Positions 25,198 through 34,125 are shown, counted from the stretch's first letter. The stretch: DNA of 64,000 nucleotides from Microbacterium oxydans (GCF_000956525.1 NZ_JYIW01000020.1:1-64000), one strand, 5' to 3'. A program made the numbers and translations. Notes: a model not told the origin generated them from the sequence alone.

Positions 25198-26484
25198 TCA
25201 CTCGGCGGGCGGCGCCGCACAGGTGATCGCGTTGTCCACGATCGTCTGGTGGTACTGCTCTGCCGTGAAGGGCAGACCGAACTCCGGCGCCGTCTGGCCG
25301 CCTGCCGCCGGCGCCTTGGACGCGATCGCCGCCAACTCCCACGAGAGCCACTGCGCGAACCCTGCGCCGGCCGTCGAGTCGTTGAGCACGACCGCCACGG
25401 TGAATCCGGTGGCCGGGTCGGAATACGCTGCGGTCGCATAGCCGGGAGTCCAGCCGCCCTGACCGATCATGGACCCGACGATGATCGCGCCACCGGTCGC
25501 CTGGTACCAGGACGGCGCATCCGGGCTCATCGGCAGCGGGGCACCGAAGCGGTCGGGCGTCTCCTTGGTGCGCAGCACCTGCTTCGCCTCGGCCTGCACG
25601 TAGCGTCCGAGGTCGCCGATGTTCGACACCGCTCCCGAGTCGGTAAAGCCGCTGCTCGACGACAGGGTGGTGATGTCCACCGGAGCAGCGCAGTCGTAGC
25701 CGCCCTCGACCGGGTTCATGTAGTAGCCCTTCACGACCGGCCCGGACGACGGCGGCGCCGGCGCGACGCCGGGGAGCGAGGTGTTCGGCAGGTCGAGGGG
25801 ATCGGTCACGTACTCGGCGATCAGTTCGGATGCCGACATGCCCGAGGCACGCTCGAGCGCGAGACCGAGCAAGAGGTAGCCGGCGTCCGAGTCGCGATAC
25901 GTGGTGTGCGGTGCGACCCGCTCACTGCCGAGCCCGTAGCCGGCGAGCTCCAGCGGAGCCCAGATGCGCTCCGGGGTGTTCAGCCACGCGGGCGTGACCC
26001 GCTGCTCCGACGAGCCGACGCCGCTCGTGCCGTTGCAGAGGTCGAGCAGCGTGATGCCGGAGTCCGCCATGTCGGCGACGCCGGACACATAGTCGGTCAC
26101 GGCGGCATCGAGCTTGACGGTTCCTCGATCGGCGAGCGCGTACAGCACGTCGCAGGTCATCAGGCGCGTGACGTCGGCGATGCGGAACGACATGTCGGTG
26201 TCGAGCGCCTTGCCCTCGCGTCCCTCGGTTCCGACGGCGGTCACCCAGCTGCCGCTCCAGGGCACCCAGACACCGACCACAGCACCGGAGGCACCGGAGG
26301 CGACGAGTGCGTTGTCGACTGCGGCCTGCATCGCGGCGACGGTGTCGTCGGCGAGCGGCGCGTCCACCTGGGCGGGCGGGGTGTACGTGAAGGTCTCCTC
26401 CGCGGTGCAACCGGTGAGCATGAGACCGATCACGGCCGCACTGGCCGCGGCGGCACGCCAACGGCGCGACGAGAGAAGGTGCAT
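25198..26484 (-). CDS. Serine beta-lactamase-fold lipoprotein lacking catalytic residues
   Basis: A 428-residue lipoprotein (lipobox LTGC, Cys26) with the fold signature of class C beta-lactamase/DD-peptidase relatives. All three catalytic motifs look changed: FRIGSVTK of active members is FRIADVTR (Ser to Asp104, Lys to Arg107), the YSNAGY motif is DSDAGY (198-203), and the HTG-like motif before WTPGY is QGG. The fold is preserved to the end, so it is not a decaying gene. A ligand-binding or regulatory role is possible. It follows corA's promoter region on the same strand. Confidence 0.8.
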   Translation of the reverse strand: MHLLSSRRWRAAAASAAVIGLMLTGCTAEETFTYTPPAQVDAPLADDTVAAMQAAVDNALVASGASGAVVGVWVPWSGSWVTAVGTEGREGKALDTDMSFRIADVTRLMTCDVLYALADRGTVKLDAAVTDYVSGVADMADSGITLLDLCNGTSGVGSSEQRVTPAWLNTPERIWAPLELAGYGLGSERVAPHTTYRDSDAGYLLLGLALERASGMSASELIAEYVTDPLDLPNTSLPGVAPAPPSSGPVVKGYYMNPVEGGYDCAAPVDITTLSSSSGFTDSGAVSNIGDLGRYVQAEAKQVLRTKETPDRFGAPLPMSPDAPSWYQATGGAIIVGSMIGQGGWTPGYATAAYSDPATGFTVAVVLNDSTAGAGFAQWLSWELAAIASKAPAAGGQTAPEFGLPFTAEQYHQTIVDNAITCAAPPAE

Positions 26485-26568
26485 GGTGAAACCCCCGAGA
26501 GATGTGTCACGAGTCTAGAACGCGGAACCTGAAAGTCCGCATCGGACGCCGCCGCCTAGAGTGAGGAT

Positions 26569-26883
26569 GTGCCCCACTCCTTCGATGCCGACGTGATCGC
26601 CGCGGTGCTGCGTCACATGAACGGCGACCACACCGACGACAACATCCTGATCGCCCGGGCCTTCGGCGACGCCGGCGACGGCGACGTCACGCACGCCGTG
26701 ATGACCGGGTTCGACGGCGACGGCGGCCGGTGGGACGTCACCCGTGGCGGGGTCACCGCCGAGCTGCAGGTGCCGTGGCCCGGCGGACCGATCTCCGACC
26801 GTCCGGCCGTGCGCCGCGAGGTCGTCGCGCTCTACGACGTCGCCTGCGAGCGACTGGGCGTCGAGCCTCGACCGCACGCCTGA
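26569..26883 (+). CDS. DUF2470 domain protein
   Basis: A 104-residue protein with HMNGDHTDDNILIARAFG near the start and MTGFDGDGG in the middle, the pattern of DUF2470. This domain is found in or next to heme-handling proteins. It starts with GTG, and the next gene, 80 bases on, is a heme oxygenase. The pairing suggests heme binding or delivery; this is an inference from neighbourhood. Confidence 0.78.
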   Translation: MPHSFDADVIAAVLRHMNGDHTDDNILIARAFGDAGDGDVTHAVMTGFDGDGGRWDVTRGGVTAELQVPWPGGPISDRPAVRREVVALYDVACERLGVEPRPHA

Positions 26884-26937
26884 GCGGCACTCAGCCGACA
26901 CATTCGGTCTTCACGGCAACGCAGGGTTTCGCCACGA

Positions 26938-26953
26938 GTTAGGTAACCCTTAC
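26938..26953 (+). promoter_or_regulatory. IdeR/DtxR-like iron box and probable leaderless promoter of heme oxygenase
   Basis: GTTAGGTAACCCTTAC resembles half of the 19-base DtxR/IdeR consensus (TTAGGTTAG...CTAACCTAA). A TACACT -10-like hexamer at 26951-26956 lies just seven bases before the ATG at 26963, so the mRNA may start at the ATG. DtxR control of heme oxygenase is established in Corynebacterium; here it is inferred. Confidence 0.6.
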
Positions 26954-26962
26954 ACTGGGGTC

Positions 26963-27610
26963 ATGTCCGAGATCCTGTCCTTCTCCGCCGCGCTGCGCGA
27001 GCGCTCTTCCGGTTCGCACTCCCGCAGCGAGGGCGCCGGCTTCATGTCCGACCTCCTCAAGGGCGAGGGATCACGCGAGGACTACATCGCGCTCGTCGCG
27101 CAGCACTACTTCATCTACGAAGCGCTCGAGTCCGCTGGGGAACGCATGCGGCAGGATGCCGTGGCATCCGTCTTCATCAGCGACAAGCTCACGCGGATGC
27201 CCGCGCTGGAAGCCGACCTCGAATTCCTCCTCGGTGCCGACTGGCGCGAGCAGATCACGCCGCTGCCCACCACCCAGCGCTACGTCGAGCGCATCCGTCA
27301 GGTCGGCGCCACGTGGGCCGGCGGGTTCGTCGCGCACCACTACACCCGCTACCTCGGCGACCTGTCCGGCGGCATCTTCATCGGCCGCGTCATGGCACGC
27401 CGCTTCGGGTTCGAGACCAACGGCATCGGCTTCTACCTGTTCGACGACATCGCCGACCCCTCCGCGTTCAAGGACGTCTACCGCGAGCAGCTCGACGCCG
27501 CTCCGTGGGATGCCGCGGAGCGCGAGCGCGTGATCGACGAGGTGCTCCTCGCGTACCGCTTCAACACCGAGCTCTTCGAAGACCTCGACCGGGCTCGCGC
27601 CGCGGCCTGA
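26963..27610 (+). CDS. Heme oxygenase (biliverdin-producing type)
   Basis: A 215-residue enzyme that opens the heme ring to release iron, CO and biliverdin. The proximal heme ligand is likely His19 in SGSHSRSEG, and the distal helix carries the family motif YLGDLSGG (residues 130-137). Length fits HmuO/HO-1-type bacterial enzymes. The ATG at 26963 is close to the start of transcription implied by the promoter. It follows the DUF2470 gene and likely serves iron acquisition from heme. Confidence 0.94.
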   Translation: MSEILSFSAALRERSSGSHSRSEGAGFMSDLLKGEGSREDYIALVAQHYFIYEALESAGERMRQDAVASVFISDKLTRMPALEADLEFLLGADWREQITPLPTTQRYVERIRQVGATWAGGFVAHHYTRYLGDLSGGIFIGRVMARRFGFETNGIGFYLFDDIADPSAFKDVYREQLDAAPWDAAERERVIDEVLLAYRFNTELFEDLDRARAAA

Positions 27611-27648
27611 CCGCGCCCCTTCGCCCCTGGCTCGCTGGCCGCCACACC

Positions 27649-27868
27649 TGGGTCGCTGAGCCTGTCGAAGCGTCTCCCCTTCGGGCCCTTCGACAAGCTC
27701 AGGGACCCACGTCCGCCGCACCTGGGTCGCTGGCCGCGCCTCGGTCTGGGTCGCTGAGCCTGTCGAAGCGTCTCCCCTTCGGGCCCTTCGACAAGCTCAG
27801 GAACCCACCTCCGCCGCCCCTGGGTCGCTGGCCGCCCCTCGGTCTGGGTCGCTGAGCTTGTCGAAGCG
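27649..27868. repeat. Cluster of alternating dispersed-repeat copies
   Basis: The 260-base gap between heme oxygenase and the helicase is filled with repeats of both orientations: GGGTCGCTGAGCCTGTCGAAG-type at 27649-27672, 27747-27770 and 27845-27868, and CCCTTCGACAAGCTCAGGGA-type at 27683-27709 and 27781-27807. They alternate, so inverted pairs can form long hairpins. They lie between convergent genes and could end both transcripts. Confidence 0.9.
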
Positions 27869-27870
27869 TC

Positions 27871-29343
27871 TCAGCCCTTCGGGAGCTCCGGCGTGGATGC
27901 CGCGAGCCAGGCGTCGCGCATGAACCGGCGGACGTCCTCGTCCACTCTGATGTCGCGGGGTCGCAGGTCTCGCGAGAGGTACAGGCCGTCGAGCGACGTC
28001 AGTCGGCTGAGCGCGACGTACGTCTGGCCGGGCGCGAACGCGCCGGAACCGAGGTCGATGATCGCCCGCTCGTACGTCTTGCCCTGGGACTTGTGGATCG
28101 TCACGGCCCACGCCAGTCGCAGCGGGAACTGCGTGAACTCGGCGACGACATCACGGCTGAGCTTCTTCGTGTTCTGGTCGTAGGCGTAGCGGAACCGTTC
28201 CCAGACGGCCGGCTCGACGTCGACCTCCTCGCCGTCGATGTCGACGCGCACCGCACTGCCGAGGATGCGCACCACGGTGCCGATCGTGCCGTTGACCCAG
28301 CGCGGCGGCTCACCCGACATCGAGGTGTCGTTGCGCAGGAACATGACCTGAGCGCCGACCTTGAGCTTCAGCTCCGACTCGGCAGGGAGCGACGCCTCGC
28401 CACGGCCGAAGTCGCCGCTCACCTCCGCCTTGGCGGTCTGCTCCTTGCCGGCCAGGGCCGCGAGGTGTCGACTGTTGATGCTGTTCACGATGTCGTTGCG
28501 CGTGGCGAGCGTGATCATCGGGACCTCGCCGGGTTCCGGGTCTGGAGGCGTTCGAGCACCCTGCGCATTGAGCACGCCGGCGATCTCGGCTGTGACGCGT
28601 CCGTACCGCACCGCGTTCAGCATCGCCTTGAACCCGTCATCCGACTGCCGGTGGATCTGCACGAGCTCACGCACGTGCAGCTCGGCGCGGGTGTCGACCT
28701 CGAAGAGCCCCTGCTGGTCCGAAGACCCATATCCATGGGTCCCTGAGCCGCCCCCATGGGTCCCTGAGCCGCCCCCATGGGTCCCTGAGCCGCCCCCATG
28801 GGTCCCTGAGCCTGTCGAAGGGCCCGCCCACACATGGGCGTCGAAGAACCAGAAGGAGCGGTAGTGGTCCTGCACGTAGCGGGCCTCGTCGCCGCGCGGG
28901 GGCACCGGCGCCAACTGGTACGGGTCGCCGAACATCACGACCTGCACTCCACCGAAGGGTTCACCGCGGCGACCGCGCGCCTGGCGCAGCGACCGGTCGA
29001 TCGCATCCATCAGATCGGCGTTGACCATCGAGATCTCGTCGATCACGAGGGTCTCGATCGCGTTGAGGATGCGTCTGGTCGCATCGTTCTGATCGATGTC
29101 GCCGTCTGCGATCAGACCGATCGGCAGCCGGAACAGCGAGTGGATCGTCTGTCCCTCGACGTTGAGGGCGGCGACACCGGTGGGTGCGCAGATCGCGATC
29201 TGCTTCTTGGTGTGCCACGAGAAGTGCTGCAGCAGCGTCGACTTGCCGGTGCCGGCACGCCCCGTGATGAACACGTGTTCGTTCGTGTCCTCGATGAGTC
29301 GGAAGAGCTCGTTCTGCTCATCGGACAGGGCGGGAAGGGACAC
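27871..29343 (-). CDS. Pif1/RecD-like ATP-dependent DNA helicase with a repeat-encoded insert
   Basis: A 490-residue SF1B-type helicase. Walker A is GRAGTGKST (28-36), motif Ia is APTGVAALN, Walker B is VIDEISM (100-106), motif III is VMFGDPYQLAPV, and the C-terminal motifs are AWAVTIHKSQGKTY and TYVALSRLTSLDGL. Residues 173-206 are a Gly-rich low-complexity insert with three GTHGGGS-like units, encoded by the dispersed repeat. It sits in a loop before the conserved ELVQIHRQ segment, so the ATPase core is intact. GTG start. It probably unwinds 5'-tailed duplexes in repair or replication. Confidence 0.9.
   Translation of the reverse strand: MSLPALSDEQNELFRLIEDTNEHVFITGRAGTGKSTLLQHFSWHTKKQIAICAPTGVAALNVEGQTIHSLFRLPIGLIADGDIDQNDATRRILNAIETLVIDEISMVNADLMDAIDRSLRQARGRRGEPFGGVQVVMFGDPYQLAPVPPRGDEARYVQDHYRSFWFFDAHVWAGPSTGSGTHGGGSGTHGGGSGTHGGGSGTHGYGSSDQQGLFEVDTRAELHVRELVQIHRQSDDGFKAMLNAVRYGRVTAEIAGVLNAQGARTPPDPEPGEVPMITLATRNDIVNSINSRHLAALAGKEQTAKAEVSGDFGRGEASLPAESELKLKVGAQVMFLRNDTSMSGEPPRWVNGTIGTVVRILGSAVRVDIDGEEVDVEPAVWERFRYAYDQNTKKLSRDVVAEFTQFPLRLAWAVTIHKSQGKTYERAIIDLGSGAFAPGQTYVALSRLTSLDGLYLSRDLRPRDIRVDEDVRRFMRDAWLAASTPELPKG
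28734..28825. repeat. Dispersed repeat and three 21-base units inside the helicase gene
   Basis: Units starting CATGGGTCCCTGAGCCGCCC lie at 28734, 28755 and 28776, each 21 bases, followed by a full dispersed-repeat copy at 28800-28825. All are in frame (21 = 7 codons), so the reading frame survives changes in copy number. Confidence 0.92.
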
Positions 29344-29459
29344 GGAACTCTCAGAGGGACGCGGGCGGACGCGGATGCTCCTCCCATGCTACGGCCCGGC
29401 ATCCGCCACGCCCTCGTGACGCTCGGCGTCGTCCCAGGCCGCATCCCTAGACTTGCGCC

Positions 29460-30533
29460 ATGCACACCGTGGAGACGAAGGCGCCTCGGCGTTCCCGTCT
29501 CGGCGTCGATCTCGCACTGCTGGCCGTCGTCGGCGTCGTGCTGATCGCGGCCATCGGTGCCGGTGGCGCAACGCTCTATCAGCAGTTCGCCAGCCCGTCG
29601 GCGTTCGTCGTGCGCTACCTCGACCTGCTCTCGTCCGGGCGTGCGGCTGACGCGCTCCGGATCCCCGGCGTCGCGATCGATCGGGCGACGCTCTCCGCAG
29701 CCGGCATCGACACGGCGGCATCCGAGGCGATGCTCCGCCGCTCCGCCCTCGCCCCGCTCACCGATGTGCACGTCGAGTCCGAGCATCCTGCCGAGCAGGG
29801 CACCGAGGTCACCGTCAGCTACCAGGCCTCGGGCCACCATGGCACGAGCACCTTCGTGATCGAGCAGGACGGATGGGTCGGCGTCAGCCCGAACTGGCGC
29901 TTCCAGACCAGCCCCCTCGCGGTCATCGATCTCACGCTGCGCGGTGCCGATCAGTTCGCCGTGAACGGCTTCGAGGTCGACCGCCGGCAGGTCTCCAGTG
30001 CCGGAGCAGAAGCGGGCGCCCTCGATCCGCTGCCGTTGCTCGTCTTCACCCCCGGCCTGTACGCCGTCACGGTCGACACACCGATCGCCGAGTCGAGCGG
30101 CATCGGCGTGCTCGCCGACACTCCGCTCGCCGTCACCCCGCTCGAGGTGCAGACGACCCCGACCGACGAGTTCATCGGGGTCGTGCAGCAGCGGGTCGAG
30201 CAGTTCCTGCAGGAGTGCGCGACGCAGGAGGTGCTGCAGCCGACCGCATGCCCCTTCGGCCTGCAGGTGCGCAACCGCATCGCATCGCTGCCGGTGTGGT
30301 CGATCGCCACGCAACCTCGGGTCACGGTCATGCCCGACGAGACCGGGCACTGGCAGATCCCACCGGCGCATGCCGTGGCGCACCTCGAGGTCGAGATCAA
30401 GTCGCTCTTCGACGGCTCGATCCAGGAGGTCTCGGAAGACGTGCCGTTCACGGTGAACGGCTCGATCGTCATCCTGCCGGACGGCTCCGCATCGATCCGC
30501 GTCGGCTCCCCCGACGAGACGCCGCAGGACTGA
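29460..30533 (+). CDS. Membrane-anchored protein of unknown function
   Basis: A 357-residue protein. A basic N terminus is followed by one membrane segment (LLAVVGVVLIAAIGAGGATLY, about residues 20-40) and a large outside domain. FASPSAFVVRYLDLLSSGRAADAL resembles a small NTF2-like or DUF-type start; no enzyme motif is visible. It converges on the CopD-CtaG gene with only three bases between stops. Homologues may exist in related actinobacteria, but I do not recognise a named family. Confidence 0.6.
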   Translation: MHTVETKAPRRSRLGVDLALLAVVGVVLIAAIGAGGATLYQQFASPSAFVVRYLDLLSSGRAADALRIPGVAIDRATLSAAGIDTAASEAMLRRSALAPLTDVHVESEHPAEQGTEVTVSYQASGHHGTSTFVIEQDGWVGVSPNWRFQTSPLAVIDLTLRGADQFAVNGFEVDRRQVSSAGAEAGALDPLPLLVFTPGLYAVTVDTPIAESSGIGVLADTPLAVTPLEVQTTPTDEFIGVVQQRVEQFLQECATQEVLQPTACPFGLQVRNRIASLPVWSIATQPRVTVMPDETGHWQIPPAHAVAHLEVEIKSLFDGSIQEVSEDVPFTVNGSIVILPDGSASIRVGSPDETPQD

Positions 30534-30536
30534 CGC

Positions 30537-32546
30537 TCAGCCGCGTCCCTGCTCTTCGGCGCGGCGATCCCGCTCCGCGATGGCGGCGAGCTTGGCGTTG
30601 TACTCCTCGAGCTCGGCATCCCCAGTGCGGTCGGCGTGCCGGTCGCGGCGACGCTGCAGCTTGGTGTCGCTGCGGCTCCACTGGATCGCGACCGTGATCG
30701 CCAGGATGAGCGTCGGGATCTCGCCGATCGACCAGGCGATGCCACCGCCGATGTACTGGTCCTCCATCGGCGTCGGACCCCAGGTGCGGCCCATCGAACC
30801 GAACCAGTCGGCGACCATCAGGCCCTCCTGCATCATGATCGCGACGCCGAAGAAGGCGTGCATCGCCATGATGGCGATGAGCGTGATGAGGCGGCCGGGG
30901 TACGGCAGTCGGTACGGGATGGGGTCGGCGCCGACGAGCGTGAGCACGAAGAGGTAGCCGGAGATGAGGAAGTGCGCGACCATCCACTCGTGCCCGAGGT
31001 GCTCGTACATCGACCACCGCACGAGGTCGGTGAAGTAGAACGCCCACAGCGACACGATGAAGATCGCGGCGGCGACGAACGGATGCGTCACGACCCGCGA
31101 GAACGGGGACTGCACCGCCCAGAGGATCCACTCCCGACCGCCGCGGGTGCCGTCGTCTCGCTTGTCGACCGCGCGCAGCGCCAGCGTCACCGGGGAGCCG
31201 GTCACCAGCAGCAGCGGGATCGCCATCGACAGCATCATGTGCCCGAGCATGTGCACGCTGAACAGGTACTCCTGGTACGCGTTGATCGGGCCGCCGGTGA
31301 CCCACACGAGCAGCAGCAGACCGAGCACCCAGAAGACGGTGCGGTGGATCGGCCAGCGGTCGCCGCGACGGTGCAGACGGATGACACCGGCGAGATAGAA
31401 GAACAGACCGAAGCCGGCGGCGACGAGCCAGAGGATGTCGATGTCCCAGGCGGTGAACCAGCGGTCGATCGTGAACTCCGGCGGCACGGCGGAACGGGTG
31501 AGCACCTCGGCCGGGGTGCGTGCGAACGCGACCTCCTCGCCGGTGGGCGGGGGCGTGCGGGCGAGCGCGGCTGCGGCACCCGAGGCGAGGCCCATGAGCG
31601 AGACCTCGCACAGCACGAGGATCCAGAACCACCGCGAGGCACGCTCGCCGGAGAGCTTCGGGATGAGCCGTGCGCGGTACCAGGCGCCGAGCAGCCCCAT
31701 ACCGCCGAGCAGGACGACCTTGATGATCAGGATGGCGCCGTAGGGGGTGGCGAGCTGGCTCCAGGCTCCGAGCGCGACCACCGAACGGGCGACACCCGAG
31801 ACCGCGACCACGACGAACGCCGCGATCGCGAGCGAGGAGTACCGGGCGACGAGGCGCGGAGTGTCGACGTCGTCGCGCCCACGGAACAGCACGAGCAGCA
31901 GCAGCCCACCGAGCCAGACCGCCGCGCCGATCGTATGCAGCAGGATCGAGTTGACCGCGACGTTGTGGCCGGAGAGCTCACCGGAGTGGCCCTGCGTGGC
32001 CAGCGGCAGGAACGACGCTGCAGCGAGGATCGCCGTGATCAGCGTCGGCGTCCATGTGCGCCACGCGAACGCGAGCACGGTGATGACCGAGCCGAGGATG
32101 GTCGTGATCAGCCAGGACTGGCCGAGGGGCGTCTGCAGCAGGTACCTGCCCAGCTGCGAGCCGAACTCCGCCTCGATGCTGAGCTTCGGGTTGAACGCCG
32201 CCATGAAGGTGAGGAAGCCCGTGAAGCCGGCCGAGACCGTGAAGACCGCGGCACCGACGGATGCGACGTTCAGCGCCGCATCGAAGGGCTTGGACTCGCT
32301 GCGCAGTGCGAACAGGGCCAGCACGAGCGAGCCGAGCATCGCCGCACTCGACACGTTCATGACGAGCTTCGCGACCGGGATCGCCCAGCGGACGAAGGGG
32401 CCCGGGTCCTGCAGCAGGAGCGGAGCCGCGCCGCCGCCGATCACCAGGGCGACGACCACGCCGACGAGTGCCGCCGCGAGCAGCACGACGAGGCCGGCGA
32501 GACGATACGCCGAACCCCTGCTGGTCGTCTGGGCGCGGGTGCTCAC
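30537..32546 (-). CDS. CopD-CtaG fusion: copper transport domain and cytochrome oxidase assembly domain
   Basis: A 669-residue integral membrane protein with about fourteen membrane segments. The first half is CopD-like (ATQGHSGELSGHNVAVNSILLHTIGAAVWLGG-type histidine region near 200-220). The second half is a caa3_CtaG domain (HMLGHMMLSMAIPLLLVTGSPVTLAL near 430). Such bifunctional proteins are known in actinobacteria and help copper reach cytochrome c oxidase. GTG start. The C-terminal tail is charged. The copper genes at 16-20 kb are separate. Confidence 0.88.
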   Translation of the reverse strand: MSTRAQTTSRGSAYRLAGLVVLLAAALVGVVVALVIGGGAAPLLLQDPGPFVRWAIPVAKLVMNVSSAAMLGSLVLALFALRSESKPFDAALNVASVGAAVFTVSAGFTGFLTFMAAFNPKLSIEAEFGSQLGRYLLQTPLGQSWLITTILGSVITVLAFAWRTWTPTLITAILAAASFLPLATQGHSGELSGHNVAVNSILLHTIGAAVWLGGLLLLVLFRGRDDVDTPRLVARYSSLAIAAFVVVAVSGVARSVVALGAWSQLATPYGAILIIKVVLLGGMGLLGAWYRARLIPKLSGERASRWFWILVLCEVSLMGLASGAAAALARTPPPTGEEVAFARTPAEVLTRSAVPPEFTIDRWFTAWDIDILWLVAAGFGLFFYLAGVIRLHRRGDRWPIHRTVFWVLGLLLLVWVTGGPINAYQEYLFSVHMLGHMMLSMAIPLLLVTGSPVTLALRAVDKRDDGTRGGREWILWAVQSPFSRVVTHPFVAAAIFIVSLWAFYFTDLVRWSMYEHLGHEWMVAHFLISGYLFVLTLVGADPIPYRLPYPGRLITLIAIMAMHAFFGVAIMMQEGLMVADWFGSMGRTWGPTPMEDQYIGGGIAWSIGEIPTLILAITVAIQWSRSDTKLQRRRDRHADRTGDAELEEYNAKLAAIAERDRRAEEQGRG

Positions 32547-32598
32547 CCCTCCAGCCTAAGCCGCGGCATCCGCCCTGGCTGACCGCGCCTGGAACGCC

Positions 32599-32630
32599 GG
32601 AAGGCCGCCCCCGAACGGGAACGGCCTTCC
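32599..32630 (-). terminator. Hairpin downstream of the HU gene
   Basis: Nine-base arms GGAAGGCCG and CGGCCTTCC enclose a 14-base loop in which CCC and GGG can also pair. It starts 14 bases after the HU stop on the minus strand. No clear T-run. Confidence 0.6.
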
Positions 32631-32644
32631 TGAGGAGCGTCGAA

Positions 32645-32932
32645 TTACTTGACGGCTGCCTTCAGCTTGGAACCAGCGGTCACCTTGACGCGCTTGCCTG
32701 CCGGGATCTTGATCTCGGCGCCGGTCTGCGGGTTGCGGCCCGTGCGGGCAGCGGTGTCGACCTGCTCGAACGAGATCCAGCCCGGGATCGAGACCTTGCT
32801 GCCCTTGGCAACGGCGTCGGAGACCGTGGCGAACAGCGAGTCGAGGACACCGGAGACGGTGGCCTGGCTCTGGCCCGTGGCGCTTGCGATGCTCGCGACG
32901 AGCTCGGTCTTGGTGATGGACTTGTCAGCCAT
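32645..32932 (-). CDS. hup: HU-type nucleoid DNA-binding protein
   Basis: A 95-residue HU protein. Key features are KTELVASIASATG at the start, VSIPGWISFEQVDTAARTGRNPQTG in the DNA-binding arm, and KIPAGKRVKVTAGSKLK at the end. It lacks the Lys/Ala-rich C-terminal tail of mycobacterial HupB. It binds DNA as a dimer and shapes the nucleoid. The start ATG is preceded by GAGGATGAC. Being short and highly expressed, it probably has its own strong promoter in the 200 bases upstream. Confidence 0.96.
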   Translation of the reverse strand: MADKSITKTELVASIASATGQSQATVSGVLDSLFATVSDAVAKGSKVSIPGWISFEQVDTAARTGRNPQTGAEIKIPAGKRVKVTAGSKLKAAVK

Positions 32933-33121
32933 GTCATCCTCCAGCGACGAGATCCCGTCGCATCGTTGTAGGTGTCGGAGCGGATGCTCCTGGTCGAGTG
33001 ACCGCCTTGAATGTACCAATGCCAGACGACATTCCCGCGTCATTTCGCGGGTTTTGGCGATTTGCAGGGCGTGTTGCACCACTTTTGTCACTCTGTTCAC
33101 AGGTTTGGGGCCCTCGGGGTG

Positions 33122-33193
33122 CGGGAGGAGGACTCCTGTTGGGGAGGAGCCTTGAGCCGGAATCCTCCTCCCGAGCCCGAGTTCTCCTCCCGA
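33122..33193. repeat. Left palindrome of the DUF559 gene pair
   Basis: A 72-base sequence that folds on itself (GGGAGGAGGACTC with GAGTTCTCCTCCC as outer arms and GGGGAGGA with TCCTCCTCCC inside). It sits one base after the stop of the DUF559 gene. The reverse complement of 34126-34195 matches it closely over about 52 bases. Confidence 0.85.
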
Positions 33194-33194
33194 C

Positions 33195-34019
33195 TCAGCC
33201 GGCCAGGTGGAGACGCTGCCCGATCGCGGCGAGGATCGCACGCTGCACCCCTGGCCACTGATTGATCAGCTGGTCGTAGCCGATCCGGATCACGTGGTAG
33301 CCGTGGAGCGTGAGGAGCGCGTCATGTGCGATGTCGCTCGTACGCTGCGCGCCGACATGATGCCCGCCATCGATCTGGACCACGAGCCGCTCGCCGAGCA
33401 GGAAGTCGACGCGGTGCCCCAGGATCCACACCTGCGGCGTGATCGGCACGTTCAGCCAGTTGAGCCTGGTGTGGAAGATGGTCTCGGTGCCGGAGTCCGC
33501 GAAGGGACGAGCATCGGCGAGCAGCTGGCGCGCCGCCGGCGGGAGCGGCGCCCGTGCGAGCATCCCCGGATCGATGAGGCGCTTGCGCAGCGCGGACTCC
33601 CACGTCGCACGAGCACTCTCATACGGCTGGCACCGTGCGACCAGCACCAGGGCGTTCTCGAGCGAATCCTCACGGGCATCCGGATCGCGCGGGAAGATCG
33701 GCCGGCTCCAGTGGATCACTCCGCGCTGGATCTGCGCGTGCCCGGACTTCGCCGGTGCGGCGACGTGCGTCTCGGACGAGTCGAGCACCCACAGGCCTCT
33801 CCGCGCCGCGAGCGTGATGCAGCTGAGGATCACTCCCCCGCGGGCGGCGGCGACCAGCGCCGGATCCGAACCGGGCAGCGCGACCCACCCGCGGCGCACC
33901 ACGAGCACCCGTCCGCTCCCGATCGCCACCCGCAGGCCGTGTTCCGTCACCCCGTCGCGATGAAGCGCCGCGACGCGCGCGACTCCCTGCCGTCGTGAGA
34001 GTGCCCTGACCGCATCCAT
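33195..34019 (-). CDS. AbiEi-like/DUF559 protein, nuclease-fold
   Basis: A 274-residue protein. Residues 10-50 (RRQGVARVAALHRDGVTEHG, then VVRRGWVALPG) look like the winged-helix domain of AbiEi-type antitoxins. The C-terminal 90 residues match DUF559, a relative of Vsr-type PD-(D/E)XK nucleases: VDFLLGERLVVQIDGGHH gives Asp and a QxD in place of the usual ExD, and HGYHVIRIGYDQL ends the domain. The active site may be impaired by that Glu-to-Gln change. ATG at 34019 is my choice. The gene stands alone between HU and ribosomal genes, bracketed by inverted repeats. Confidence 0.75.
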   Translation of the reverse strand: MDAVRALSRRQGVARVAALHRDGVTEHGLRVAIGSGRVLVVRRGWVALPGSDPALVAAARGGVILSCITLAARRGLWVLDSSETHVAAPAKSGHAQIQRGVIHWSRPIFPRDPDAREDSLENALVLVARCQPYESARATWESALRKRLIDPGMLARAPLPPAARQLLADARPFADSGTETIFHTRLNWLNVPITPQVWILGHRVDFLLGERLVVQIDGGHHVGAQRTSDIAHDALLTLHGYHVIRIGYDQLINQWPGVQRAILAAIGQRLHLAG

Positions 34020-34125
34020 CCACCGATCATGCAAGGGCTCCGCACCCGCCCGGCATCCGCACTCCGGCATCAGGGGATCCGCCGCCGGGACCTCCTTCTG
34101 TGGAGGACGCCCCGGCCCCGGATGC

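Noticed and set aside
28734-28825. The regularly spaced units could be mistaken for a short CRISPR array or plain minisatellite
   Set aside because: There are no unique spacers between units, no cas genes, and the units are parts of the same dispersed repeat found elsewhere, read in frame.
29112-30383. A 423-codon minus-strand frame opposite the anchored protein at 29460
   Set aside because: It runs antisense and out of frame through two supported genes and has no family features.
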